Source: Amycolatopsis orientalis DSM 43388 (GTDB lineage: Bacteria > Actinomycetota > Actinomycetes > Mycobacteriales > Pseudonocardiaceae). Taken from it: a stretch of 64,000 nt of DNA. The DNA lies in NCBI RefSeq assembly GCF_000411975.1, contig NZ_ASXG01000130.1, forward strand, positions 62,001-126,000. Direction: 5' to 3'. The translations under genes were made by a program, and so were the position numbers. A model generated the notes under the pieces. That model ran no database searches, was not told the origin of the DNA, and saw nothing but the letters and a program-made list of their open reading frames with translations. This document shows, piece after piece, positions 54,237-62,337 of the stretch (position 1 is the first letter of the stretch; each line of letters starts with the position of its first letter).

Positions 54237-55865
54237 GTGTCCGACAGCCTCGATTCCCGCCTCCGCGATTCCGTCTACCGCTGGATCACCGACGACCCCG
54301 ATCCGGCCTCCCGCGAGGAGCTGACCGCCGTTCTCGCCCGCGCGATGGGCAAGGAGCCCGGCGCGGCCGAGGAGATCGCCGACCGGATGGCCGGGCCGCT
54401 GGAGTTCGGCACCGCGGGTCTGCGCGGGCCGGTGCGCGCGGGGCCGAACGGGATGAACGTCGCGGTCGTCACCCGGACCACCGCGGGCGTCGCGGCGTGG
54501 CTGGCCGCGCAGGGGCACGCGGGCGGCGTGGTCGTGGTCGGCCGCGACGCGCGGCACGGTTCGGAAGCGTTCGCCACGGCCGCCGCCGAAGTGCTGACCG
54601 CCGCCGGGTTCGCGGTGAAGGTGCTGCCGCAGCCGTTGCCGACGCCGTTGCTGGCGTTCTCGGTGCTGCACTACGGCGCGGTCGCCGGGATCCAGATCAC
54701 CGCGTCGCACAACCCGCCCGCGGACAACGGATACAAGCTGTACGACGCCACTGGCGGGCAGATCGTGCCGCCGTCCGACGGCGAAATCGAGCGTGCGATC
54801 CAGTCGGCCCCCGCCACCCGGAGCATTCCGCGCACGCCCGGCGCCGAAGTAGTCGACCCGCGCGAGGCGTACCTGTCCGCGGTCGGCGCGCTCCCCCGCG
54901 GCACGACGCGCGAGCTGCGGATCGCCGCGACCGCCCTGCACGGGGTCGGCGCGGAGACGCTGCGGGCCGCGCTGGCCCGCGCCGGTTTCACTGACCTGCA
55001 CCTGGTTTCCGCCCAGTCCGAACCGGACGCGGACTTCCCCACCGTCTCGTTCCCGAACCCCGAGGAGCCCGGCGCGACCGATCTCCTGCTGGAGCTGGCG
55101 TCCGAAGTGGACGCTGACCTCGCGGTGGCGCTCGACCCGGACGCCGACCGGTGCGCACTCGGCGTCCGCGGCCCGGACGGCTGGCGAATGCTGCGCGGCG
55201 ACGAGACCGGCGTCCTGCTCGGGGCACACCTTCTGTCCACAACGGACAATCCGGATCCGTTGGTGGCCACCACGATCGTGTCGTCCTCGCTGCTCGGCGA
55301 AGTGGCGAAGGAAAAGGGCGCGCGCTACGCGGAAACGCTCACCGGGTTCAAGTGGCTGGTCCGCGCCGGCGAAGGCTTGGTGTTCGCTTACGAGGAAGCG
55401 CTCGGCCTGTGCGTGAACCCGAGCTTTGTTCGCGACAAGGACGGCATCGCCGCCGCGGTCGCCGGCGCGGACCTGGCCGCCACGCTCAAGGCCGAAGGCC
55501 GCACCCTGCTGGACGTCCTCGACGACATCGCGACCCGGCACGGCGTGCACCTCACCGATCAGGTGTCGTTGCGGGTCACTGATCTTTCCGTGCGCGGACG
55601 GCTGATGGCCGCCTTGCGCTCGGACCCGCCGGCCACGCTCGGCGGGGTGCCGGTGACGCTCGAAGACCTCCTTCCGGACGCCGACGTGCTCCGGCTGAGC
55701 GGCGACGGCGTGCGGGTCGTTGTGCGGCCGTCCGGCACGGAACCGAAACTGAAGGCGTACCTGCAAGTGGTGGCTCCGGTGACCGGCGAACTCGCCGACG
55801 CGCGGCGCGGCGCGACGGAAGTGCTCGACGCGGTCCGCGAGGAGATCGCCGCACTGCTGCGCTGA
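54237..55865 (+). CDS. Phosphomannomutase/phosphoglucomutase
   Basis: A 542-residue alpha-D-phosphohexomutase. It shows EFGTAGLRGPVRAGPNGMN, the phosphoserine loop GIQITASHNPPADNGYKLYD, metal loop VALDPDADRCALGV, sugar-binding GFKWLVRAGEGLVFAYEEAL and phosphate-binding VVRPSGTEPKLKAYL. The length fits the PMM/PGM (mycobacterial pmmB-like) group. The GTG at 54237 has TAAGCT (54224-54229) seven bases upstream, leaderless-type. It is probably cotranscribed with the flavodoxin-like gene 10 bp downstream. Confidence 0.93.
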   Translation: MSDSLDSRLRDSVYRWITDDPDPASREELTAVLARAMGKEPGAAEEIADRMAGPLEFGTAGLRGPVRAGPNGMNVAVVTRTTAGVAAWLAAQGHAGGVVVVGRDARHGSEAFATAAAEVLTAAGFAVKVLPQPLPTPLLAFSVLHYGAVAGIQITASHNPPADNGYKLYDATGGQIVPPSDGEIERAIQSAPATRSIPRTPGAEVVDPREAYLSAVGALPRGTTRELRIAATALHGVGAETLRAALARAGFTDLHLVSAQSEPDADFPTVSFPNPEEPGATDLLLELASEVDADLAVALDPDADRCALGVRGPDGWRMLRGDETGVLLGAHLLSTTDNPDPLVATTIVSSSLLGEVAKEKGARYAETLTGFKWLVRAGEGLVFAYEEALGLCVNPSFVRDKDGIAAAVAGADLAATLKAEGRTLLDVLDDIATRHGVHLTDQVSLRVTDLSVRGRLMAALRSDPPATLGGVPVTLEDLLPDADVLRLSGDGVRVVVRPSGTEPKLKAYLQVVAPVTGELADARRGATEVLDAVREEIAALLR

Positions 55866-55875
55866 CGGGAGAACC

Positions 55876-56325
55876 ATGCCAACTTTGCTGATCGTGCACC
55901 ACACGCCGTCGCCGTCGATGCAGGCGATGTTCGAGGCCGCGCTCGCCGGCGCGAAGCATCCGGACATCGAGGGGGTCGATGTCGTCCGCCGTCCCGCGCT
56001 CGGCGCGACGGTGTCCGACGTCCTCGCCGCGGACGGCTACCTGCTGGGCACGCCGGCGAACCTCGGCAGCATGAGCGGCGCGTTGAAGCACTTCTTCGAC
56101 ACCGTCTACTACCCGTGCCTGGACGCGACGAAAGGCCGACCGTTCGGAGCGTACGTGCACGGCAACAACGACACGTCCGGCACCGTGCGACAGCTCGACG
56201 CGATCACGACCGGGCTCGGCTGGACCCGGGTGGCGGAGCCGGTGCTCGTGACGGGCGAACCGGACAAAGCCGCGCTGGAAGCGGTGACCGAACTCGGCGG
56301 GACCCTGGCCGCGACGCTCATGTGA
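55876..56325 (+). CDS. Flavodoxin-like NAD(P)H-dependent oxidoreductase
   Basis: A 149-residue flavodoxin-fold protein. The FMN phosphate loop TLLIVHHTPSPSMQAMFEAA begins the protein, and DGYLLGTPANLGSMSGALKH, FFDTVYYP and FGAYVHGNNDTSGTVRQLDA form the isoalloxazine site. It may reduce quinones or act as a WrbA-like electron carrier. The ATG at 55876 follows GACGGGAGAACC. Confidence 0.82.
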   Translation: MPTLLIVHHTPSPSMQAMFEAALAGAKHPDIEGVDVVRRPALGATVSDVLAADGYLLGTPANLGSMSGALKHFFDTVYYPCLDATKGRPFGAYVHGNNDTSGTVRQLDAITTGLGWTRVAEPVLVTGEPDKAALEAVTELGGTLAATLM

Positions 56326-56742
56326 GCGACGCCCGCTCCGTCGTGCAGGGGCGAAAGCCTTACCAGGGAAAGTAAAGAGGCCTGTCACCGGAAGCCCTGG
56401 GGGTCGACCTCCGGCAACAGGCCAGGTCAAGGGTTCGCCACGAAGGCGATCAACCTCGACTACGCAAGGGTACTACAAAGAACGGATCATGACGACCCTG
56501 CGATGACAACCAAGCGTGCTCGATTCGACTCCGAGGGCGCCGACCAGGATGGCAAAGCGGGAGAAACCTGGATCCCGTACCGGTCCCCGTCCCGGTCAGC
56601 GGAGCACCGGCGCCCCGTCCGGCCCAGCCGGCCCGCCCCGCACTGTCCATTGTGGAGCTACCGGTCCGGCGGCTGATTCATCGGCGGCCGACTGCGGGGA
56701 GTGACGAAACCGCACCGGATCCGCCACGCGGCGGATGAAGAA
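56326..56742. other. Convergent intergenic region with a structured element
   Basis: About 420 bp without a credible gene. Bases 56379-56423 fold as a two-part stem (GGCCTGT/ACAGGCC outside CCGGA/TCCGG), followed by a second potential hairpin around CGCC-ACGAA-GGCG (56437-56449). It could be the end of the upstream transcript or an unrecognised small RNA. No tRNA-like T-loop sequence is present. Confidence 0.4.
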
Positions 56743-56774
56743 GGCGGGCGCCGGTCCGGAGACCGGCACCCGCC
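56743..56774 (-). terminator. Terminator of hisS
   Basis: Arms of 14 bp (GGCGGGCGCCGGTC and complement, one mismatch) with loop CGGA end 9 bp from the hisS stop. Confidence 0.7.
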
Positions 56775-56783
56775 CGGGAAAAA

Positions 56784-58079
56784 TCACGCAGGCGAGACCA
56801 TCGCCCGCACCGTCGCCGGGACGTCGGCCACCGCGACCTGCTCCTGCTCGCGGGTGGCCAGGCTTCGGACGGTCACCCGGCCGGCCGCCCAGTCCTCCTC
56901 GCCGACGATGACGACCGCCACCGCGCCCGCCTTGTCCGCGCGCGTGAGCTCCTTGCCCAGTTTGCGCAGGTCCAGCGGGGTCGAGGTGCGCAGGCCGGCC
57001 TTCCGCAGCGCCGTCGCGACGTCGCGGGCCGGATCGGCCAGCTCCTCGGTGACCGGGATGACCGTGACGTCGACCTCGCTGCGCGGCCGCGGCGTGAGGC
57101 CGTGCGTGTCGAGGAAGTCCATCAGCGTCACGTCGCCCATGCCGAACCCGATGCCGGAGATCTGCTCCTTGGTGAACATCGAGGCGAGGTTGCTGTACCG
57201 GCCGCCGCCGAACAGCGCGCGGCGGTTCTGCGGCGAGGTGTCGAAGACCTCGAACACGGTCGACGTGTAGTACGCCAGCCCGCGCACGATCAGCGGCTCG
57301 TACCGGACCAGACTCGCCGCGCTGCTGGAGAGCACCTTGACCAGGTTCGATTCGGCCTTGACCGCCTCGGGCAGCTCGTCGAGCAACGCCGGGCCGGCGC
57401 TGAGGGTCTCGGCGAGCTTCTCGTACTGCTTGTCCGACAGCCCGATCTCGGCGGCGCTCGCCGCGTGCTCCTCGGCCGAGGTCTTCTCCCACCGGTCGAC
57501 GAGCGCGAACACCTGCGGCAGGTGGTCCGGCGAGATCCCGGCGACGTCGGTCAGCGCCGACGACAGCAGGTTCCGGTCGTTCACCCGCACCGCGAACATG
57601 TCCGGCGTCGCCCCGACCGCTCCCATCAGGTCGTGGATCAGCTCGAACATCTCGATCTCGCAGTTCGCGCTTTCCGAACCGAAGATGTCGGCGTTGATCT
57701 GCCAGTGCTCGCGCACGCGGCCGCGCTGCGGGCGCTCGTAGCGGTGGCAGTTCGGGTGGCTGTACCAGCGCACCGGGAACGACAGCGATTTCGCGTGGCC
57801 GGCGATCATCCGGGCCACCGAGGGCGTCATCTCCGGGCGCAGCGCGAGCCGCTCGCCGCCGCGGGTGGTGAGGGTGTACAGCTGCTGGTCGGCGATCTCC
57901 TGGCCGGACTTCCGCTCGTAGATCTCCGCCTGCTCCAGGATCGGGCCGTCGTAGCGGAGGTAGCCGTAGCGCTCCAGCACGTCGTAGAGATGGCCGAACA
58001 CCTGCGTGCGGACGGACATTTCGGCGGGGAGGAAGTCTCGGGTCCCCTTGACAGGCGCGGTTGACAGGTATTCAGGCAC
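56784..58079 (-). CDS. hisS: Histidyl-tRNA synthetase (non-typical form)
   Basis: Class II synthetase, 431 residues, charging tRNA-His. Motif 1 region has VKGTRDFLPAEMSVRTQVFG and motif 2 YSHPNCHRYERPQRGRVREH. The histidine motifs are IVRGLAYYTSTVFEVFD and GGGRYSNLASMF, followed by motif 3 GIGFGMGDVTL and an anticodon-binding C terminus. Alanine replaces the aspartate of the common bacterial RGLDYY motif, and the N terminus differs from the usual actinobacterial enzyme, so it may be a second HisRS. The GTG at 58079 has TAAGCT (58087-58092) seven bases upstream. Confidence 0.9.
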   Translation of the reverse strand: MPEYLSTAPVKGTRDFLPAEMSVRTQVFGHLYDVLERYGYLRYDGPILEQAEIYERKSGQEIADQQLYTLTTRGGERLALRPEMTPSVARMIAGHAKSLSFPVRWYSHPNCHRYERPQRGRVREHWQINADIFGSESANCEIEMFELIHDLMGAVGATPDMFAVRVNDRNLLSSALTDVAGISPDHLPQVFALVDRWEKTSAEEHAASAAEIGLSDKQYEKLAETLSAGPALLDELPEAVKAESNLVKVLSSSAASLVRYEPLIVRGLAYYTSTVFEVFDTSPQNRRALFGGGRYSNLASMFTKEQISGIGFGMGDVTLMDFLDTHGLTPRPRSEVDVTVIPVTEELADPARDVATALRKAGLRTSTPLDLRKLGKELTRADKAGAVAVVIVGEEDWAAGRVTVRSLATREQEQVAVADVPATVRAMVSPA

Positions 58080-58115
58080 GTCATCCAGCTTAACGACCCG
58101 GTGCCAGCCGTTTTG

Positions 58116-58499
58116 TCAGGGGAACGCGATGCCGTACGCGGTGAGCAGCATGGCCGCGCCGAGCAGCACCGCGCCGCCGGTCGTGACGCTCATGCCGGCG
58201 CGGGTGCGCAGCATCGCGAGGAAGAACCCGCCGGACTGCGCGAGCACGCCGAACAGCAGCAGGAAGCAGACGATCCAGCGGGCGGTATCGCCGAGCCCGC
58301 CGTGCTCGACCAGCTGCAACGCGGTGAGCGTGAGGACGAGCAGCACCCCGGCGTGTGCGTGCCCGGCGCGGAAGAACCCGCGCTGCTTTTCGGTGAGGTC
58401 ACCGCGACGCAGGACGCCGCTCAGCGCGTAGCCGCCGTACATGACGGTGGGCAGCGATACGAGCGCGATGACGGTGAACAACTGGACTGGGCCGTGCAT
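58116..58499 (-). CDS. Small four-helix membrane protein
   Basis: A 127-residue protein with four hydrophobic helices (FTVIALVSLPTVMYGGYALS, HAHAGVLLVLTLTALQLVEH, IVCFLLLFGVLAQSGGFFLA, GGAVLLGAAMLLTAYGIAF) and a histidine pair in AGHAHAGV that could bind metal or heme. The family is unknown. The ATG at 58499 has AGGAGG seven bases upstream, which decides against the longer frame. A 20-bp palindrome lies about 32 bp upstream. Confidence 0.7.
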   Translation of the reverse strand: MHGPVQLFTVIALVSLPTVMYGGYALSGVLRRGDLTEKQRGFFRAGHAHAGVLLVLTLTALQLVEHGGLGDTARWIVCFLLLFGVLAQSGGFFLAMLRTRAGMSVTTGGAVLLGAAMLLTAYGIAFP

Positions 58500-58530
58500 G
58501 GTCGCCTCCTTGGGGTGCGAAGCGACCATA

Positions 58531-58550
58531 ACACCGTTTTAAAACACTGT
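58531..58550. promoter_or_regulatory. Palindromic operator upstream of the four-helix protein
   Basis: ACA-cc-GTTTTAAAAC-ac-TGT (58531-58550) has a perfect 10-bp AT-rich centre and matching outer ACA/TGT. It is flanked on the minus strand by GTGACA and TTATGG, a possible -35/-10 pair 16 bp apart. The shape suggests a TetR-type operator; its repressor is not evident nearby. Confidence 0.55.
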
Positions 58551-58658
58551 CACGAAACTTTTGCCGACAGTCACGCTGTCCCTCGTGCTGGTGGCTGTCC
58601 CCCGACTGTCGGGGGAATTGGGCGGCGAAGCGGGCTACGGTGCATTGCGCTGGAGTCC

Positions 58659-59111
58659 ATGACTACGACCTCGATGCGGCGCCGCGCCCGGTGGGCCGGT
58701 CTCGCCTTGTCCCTCGCCCTCGGCGGCCTCTGCCTGACCGCCCTGCCCGCTCAGGCCGCCCCGGCCGCGCCGGACGCGCCGGCCGCGCACCAGACCGCGA
58801 AGAAGAAGCCCGTCCACCTCAAGGCCGGGCCGGTCAAGGCCAAGGTGCACAAGGGAGAGCAGATCCGGATCCACGGGCACGTGGCGACCGGACCGGCGGG
58901 CCGCGCCGACGACGAACTCCTGTATCTGCAGCAGGAAACCCGGGCCGGGGTGTGGGTGAATCTCGCCTCCGTCTCGTGCTTGCCGGACCACGACTTCGAC
59001 CTCGGCATCCGGCTGAACGTGTCCGGGAGCGTCACGCTGCGGGTCTTCCACCCCGAAACGACCCTGTTCGCCGCTGCCGCCTCCGCGGTGTTCACGGTCG
59101 TCGTGCTGTAG
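58659..59111 (+). CDS. Secreted protein, unknown function
   Basis: A 150-residue protein. An Arg-rich signal peptide (SMRRRARWAGLALSLALGGL, cleavage near AQA-A) is followed by an Ala/Pro/Lys linker and a beta-rich domain (IRIHGHVATGPAGRADDELL, LYLQQETRAGVWVNLAS, SGSVTLRVFHPETTLF). It resembles small actinomycete secreted beta-sandwich proteins but no family is assigned. The ATG at 58659 has TGGAG five bases upstream. Confidence 0.65.
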   Translation: MTTTSMRRRARWAGLALSLALGGLCLTALPAQAAPAAPDAPAAHQTAKKKPVHLKAGPVKAKVHKGEQIRIHGHVATGPAGRADDELLYLQQETRAGVWVNLASVSCLPDHDFDLGIRLNVSGSVTLRVFHPETTLFAAAASAVFTVVVL

Positions 59112-59151
59112 GAACCGATCCAGTAGGTGCCCGCGGCGGAGAACCGGCATC

Positions 59152-59514
59152 ATGTCGGGCGTGAGCCAGCCCGGGGATGCCACTTCGCCGCAGGACGTCG
59201 CGTTGGCTTATGCCGACCAGCTCCGCCAGCAATCGGCGGCCTGCCGGTTGCTGGCGGAGAAGCAACGCGAGAACACCGCCGCGTTCGAGGGATTCGCCGA
59301 GCGCGGCCTGCCCGGCTCCGCCGAGATGGCGCGCCGCTCCGAACGCTCGGTGCGGTTTCTGCTGCAGCTCGCGTCGGTCATCGCGGAACAGGCGATCGCG
59401 CACGACGAGCTGATGGCCGCCGGCGGTCCGGAGAATTCCCGCGCCTATGTCGAATACGAGGCGACGACCCGTCGACTGCGGGCGCTGCTGCCGACGGACT
59501 CGCTCACCGACTGA
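59152..59514 (+). CDS. Small helical protein, unknown function
   Basis: A 120-residue, almost all-helical soluble protein (DVALAYADQLRQQSAACRLL, RSERSVRFLLQLASVIAEQA, YVEYEATTRRLRALLP) with coiled-coil-like spacing. No family is recognised. It ends 3 bp before the convergent LysR gene. Codon bias matches its neighbours, supporting a real gene. Confidence 0.55.
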   Translation: MSGVSQPGDATSPQDVALAYADQLRQQSAACRLLAEKQRENTAAFEGFAERGLPGSAEMARRSERSVRFLLQLASVIAEQAIAHDELMAAGGPENSRAYVEYEATTRRLRALLPTDSLTD

Positions 59515-59517
59515 GCG

Positions 59518-60426
59518 TCACGGCCGCGGTGTCTGCGCGTGGGTCAGCGCGCCCACGATGTCCTCGGCCAGCAGCAGGCTCGCCAGGCCGTGGCCGTGTT
59601 TTTCCCGGCGCACCAACGAAATGACGTTGTTGCTGAACGCGTCGCGCACCGGACGGAAGACGAGGCGGCCGTCCCGGATTTCCTCGGCGATGTCGAATTC
59701 GCTGAGGAACGCGATGGCGTCCCCGGAGGCGGCGAGCCGTTTCATCGTCTCGATCGAATTGGTGCGGAAAGCCGGTTCGATGTCCAGGCCCGCCTTGGCG
59801 AAGGCTTCGGCGACGATGCCGTGGATGACCATGGACCGGTCGGCGAAGATCAGCGGATAGGGCGGGCACTGCGCGAGCGGGAGCGGGTCCGCCCCGGCGA
59901 GCGGATGGTGCGGCGCGACCACGACGCCTAGGCGCGTGTTCATCTGCCAGCAGACCTCGAGGTGCACGGACGGCGGCACGTTGAAGCCGAGCCCGAGGTC
60001 GGCTTCGCTCGCTTCCACCGCGCGCAGGATCTCCTGCGTGGTCATCGTGCGGATGGAGATCCGGACTCGCGGATGCCGCGCCCGGAACGCCGCCGCGGCG
60101 GTCGCGACCACGCCGCTGGCCAGGCCGGTCATCGTGGCGATCACGACCTCGCCGCTGCCGAGCGCGTGCAGGTCGCGGATGTCCGCGACGGTCTCGCGGT
60201 ACTGCTGCAAGGTGCGCCGGACGTGCGCGAGCAGCGCCTCCCCGGCCGGGGTCGGCCGCATCCCGCGCGGGAGCCGGTCGAACAGCTGCTCGCCGAGTTC
60301 CGCTTCCAGCAGCAGGATCTGCCGGTTGATCGCCGACGGCGCGACGTGCAGCCGGGCGCCAGCCGCGCGGATGGAGCCCAGCCGCGCCACTTCGTCGATG
60401 TACTGCAGCAACCGGGAGTGAAGCAC
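59518..60426 (-). CDS. LysR-family transcriptional regulator
   Basis: A 302-residue activator-type regulator. The N-terminal HTH reads LLQYIDEVARLGSIRAAGAR, LHVAPSAINRQILLLEAELG, then EQLFDRLPRGMRPTPAGEAL, and the rest is a periplasmic-binding-like effector domain (SGEVVIATMTGLASGVVATA). The GTG at 60426 has GGAGG seven bases upstream. It diverges from the amidohydrolase at 60548 and most likely controls it and the transporter behind it. Confidence 0.88.
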   Translation of the reverse strand: MLHSRLLQYIDEVARLGSIRAAGARLHVAPSAINRQILLLEAELGEQLFDRLPRGMRPTPAGEALLAHVRRTLQQYRETVADIRDLHALGSGEVVIATMTGLASGVVATAAAAFRARHPRVRISIRTMTTQEILRAVEASEADLGLGFNVPPSVHLEVCWQMNTRLGVVVAPHHPLAGADPLPLAQCPPYPLIFADRSMVIHGIVAEAFAKAGLDIEPAFRTNSIETMKRLAASGDAIAFLSEFDIAEEIRDGRLVFRPVRDAFSNNVISLVRREKHGHGLASLLLAEDIVGALTHAQTPRP

Positions 60427-60547
60427 GACGGACCTCCTGCGCCGAGCGTACGAAAAAAGAGTACACGTCGTACGAAAATGAATGCTTGTCAGCAACGGTG
60501 GGCACCGGGTTCCATCAGTGCACCAACGACAGCGAAGTGAGGACCCC

Positions 60548-62305
60548 GTGCCGGAATCGCCGACCTATCCCCCGCTCGCGGCGGAAGACGTTGCCGCACA
60601 AGAAGATCACGTCCGGACGATCTTCGACATTCTCGCCGGCGAGCGGGAAGCGGACCTGCTGCTGCGCAATCTCCACATCGTCGACGTGCACACGGAAAGT
60701 GTCTATCCGGGTTCGCTTCTCGTTTACCGGCAGCGGATCATCGCGTTGAACCCCGGCGAATCGATCGTGCGGGTGCGCGAGGTTTTCGACGGCGAAGGGC
60801 TATACGCGATCCCCGGGCTGATCGACGCGCATTTGCATTTCGAGTCGCAGCTCGCGCATCCAGCGGCGTTCGGCGAGGCAATCGTCCCGAGTGGCACGAC
60901 CACCGTCTTCGGGGAAACCCTGGACTTCGCGAGCGCGGCCGGGGACGAGGCGGTGGCCGCGGTCCAGACGTTGTTCGCGGACCACGAAAAGCTGCCGTAT
61001 CGGCTTTACGCGTTCGCACCGGGCAAGAAGACCTCGACGGATGTCACCGAGGCCATGCTGAAGATGGATCCGGTGATCGGACTGGGCGAACTGGCACACC
61101 TGTCGTACATGACCGGGAACGCCGACGACTTCCGCAAATCCGCGCTGGGCCGGGCGAATTCCGGATTCGTGAACTGCCACTGGGGCGTCACCGCGCTGCC
61201 GGACATGCTGCTGAACTACCTGCCCGCGATCGGCGTCGACAACAATCACGACGTCTGGAACGAGGACGACATCGAAAAGAGCGTCCGCTACGGCTTGAAC
61301 ACACAGATCAAGTTCGGCGTCGGCAGCCCGGAAGTCATCCGGACCATGTTGCGCGCCATCGTGAAACGGCGCTGGCCCGCGGAGAACTTCCAGCTGTGCG
61401 CCGACAACATTTCGGTGGACCGGGTGCTGCGGCAGGGCCATATCGACTGGGTGATCTCGCTGGCGATCGAAATGGGCATGCCGCCGATCAAGGCGATCAA
61501 GATGGGCACCCTGTACGCCGCCCGCTCGTTCCGCAAGGACCGAGACCTCGGCTCGCTCAGCCCGGGTCGCTTCGCGGACATCGTTCTCACCGACAGCCTC
61601 GCGAAGATCAACCCGCGGTATGTGTTCAAGGGCGGCGAACTGGTGGCCCGCGACCGCAAACTGCTCAACCGCGTCGACATCGATTACTCCGGTCTGGCCA
61701 AGAAACCGAAGCCGGGTCTCGCCGACCTCACCCCCGAACAACTCGTCCTGAAGCCGATCGAAGTCTCCCCGGAGGGCGATCAGGCGAAGGTGCTGCTGTT
61801 CGACGTGTACGGACGCGGACATCTCAAGTTCGCCCAAGAGATCTGGGTGCCGTTCCGCGACGGCGCAGTCGTGCCCGAACACGAAGGCGAGCGGCTCAAC
61901 CGGATTTCGGTCGTGCAGCGTTACGCCAACGGCAAGCGGCACATCGTCACCGGGCTGTTCAAGGGGGTGTCGATCGAGCGGGGCGCGGTATCGACGTTCT
62001 GGCCGGCGCCGTCGGCGTACTTCGTGTGCGTCGGCACGGAGAGCACCGAAATGTGTGCCAACCTCAAACAGTTGGACACCCTTGTCGGCGGCTGCGTCGT
62101 GACCGAGGGCGGCGAGACGACAGCCTGCCTGCCGCTGGAGTTCTACGGCGTGATGGCCGACCTGAACCTCGCCGAACTCGTCGACGCTACCCGCTCGATC
62201 GACACCGCGCTGGAAAAACTGGGCAACCGCAACGAAGGCGAGCCCGTCGTCAACAAACTCCTGACCCTGTTCATCTCGCTCGACCGTTTCGGATTCATGC
62301 GGTAA
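60548..62305 (+). CDS. Amidohydrolase related to adenine deaminase
   Basis: A 585-residue metal-dependent hydrolase. The opening READLLLRNLHIVDVHTESV and IPGLIDAHLHFESQLAHPAA (HxH metal motif) with IVPSGTTTVFGETLDFASAA resemble adenine deaminases, as do GLGELAHLSY and SPGRFADIVLTDSLAKINPR. The C-terminal domain is also of Ade type. Substitutions around the active site make the substrate uncertain, so another purine or cyclic amide is possible. The GTG at 60548 follows TGAGGA. It is divergent from LysR and 32 bp upstream of a membrane-protein gene. Confidence 0.82.
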   Translation: MPESPTYPPLAAEDVAAQEDHVRTIFDILAGEREADLLLRNLHIVDVHTESVYPGSLLVYRQRIIALNPGESIVRVREVFDGEGLYAIPGLIDAHLHFESQLAHPAAFGEAIVPSGTTTVFGETLDFASAAGDEAVAAVQTLFADHEKLPYRLYAFAPGKKTSTDVTEAMLKMDPVIGLGELAHLSYMTGNADDFRKSALGRANSGFVNCHWGVTALPDMLLNYLPAIGVDNNHDVWNEDDIEKSVRYGLNTQIKFGVGSPEVIRTMLRAIVKRRWPAENFQLCADNISVDRVLRQGHIDWVISLAIEMGMPPIKAIKMGTLYAARSFRKDRDLGSLSPGRFADIVLTDSLAKINPRYVFKGGELVARDRKLLNRVDIDYSGLAKKPKPGLADLTPEQLVLKPIEVSPEGDQAKVLLFDVYGRGHLKFAQEIWVPFRDGAVVPEHEGERLNRISVVQRYANGKRHIVTGLFKGVSIERGAVSTFWPAPSAYFVCVGTESTEMCANLKQLDTLVGGCVVTEGGETTACLPLEFYGVMADLNLAELVDATRSIDTALEKLGNRNEGEPVVNKLLTLFISLDRFGFMR

Positions 62306-62337
62306 CTCGAAAAACCCTCAACGAGGAGGTACCGGTC

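Noticed and set aside
56326-56742. tRNA gene or small coding gene in the gap before hisS
   Set aside because: No T-loop/anticodon arrangement fits a tRNA, and the short frames in the gap (for example from the ATG at 56503) lack a ribosome-binding site and normal codon bias.
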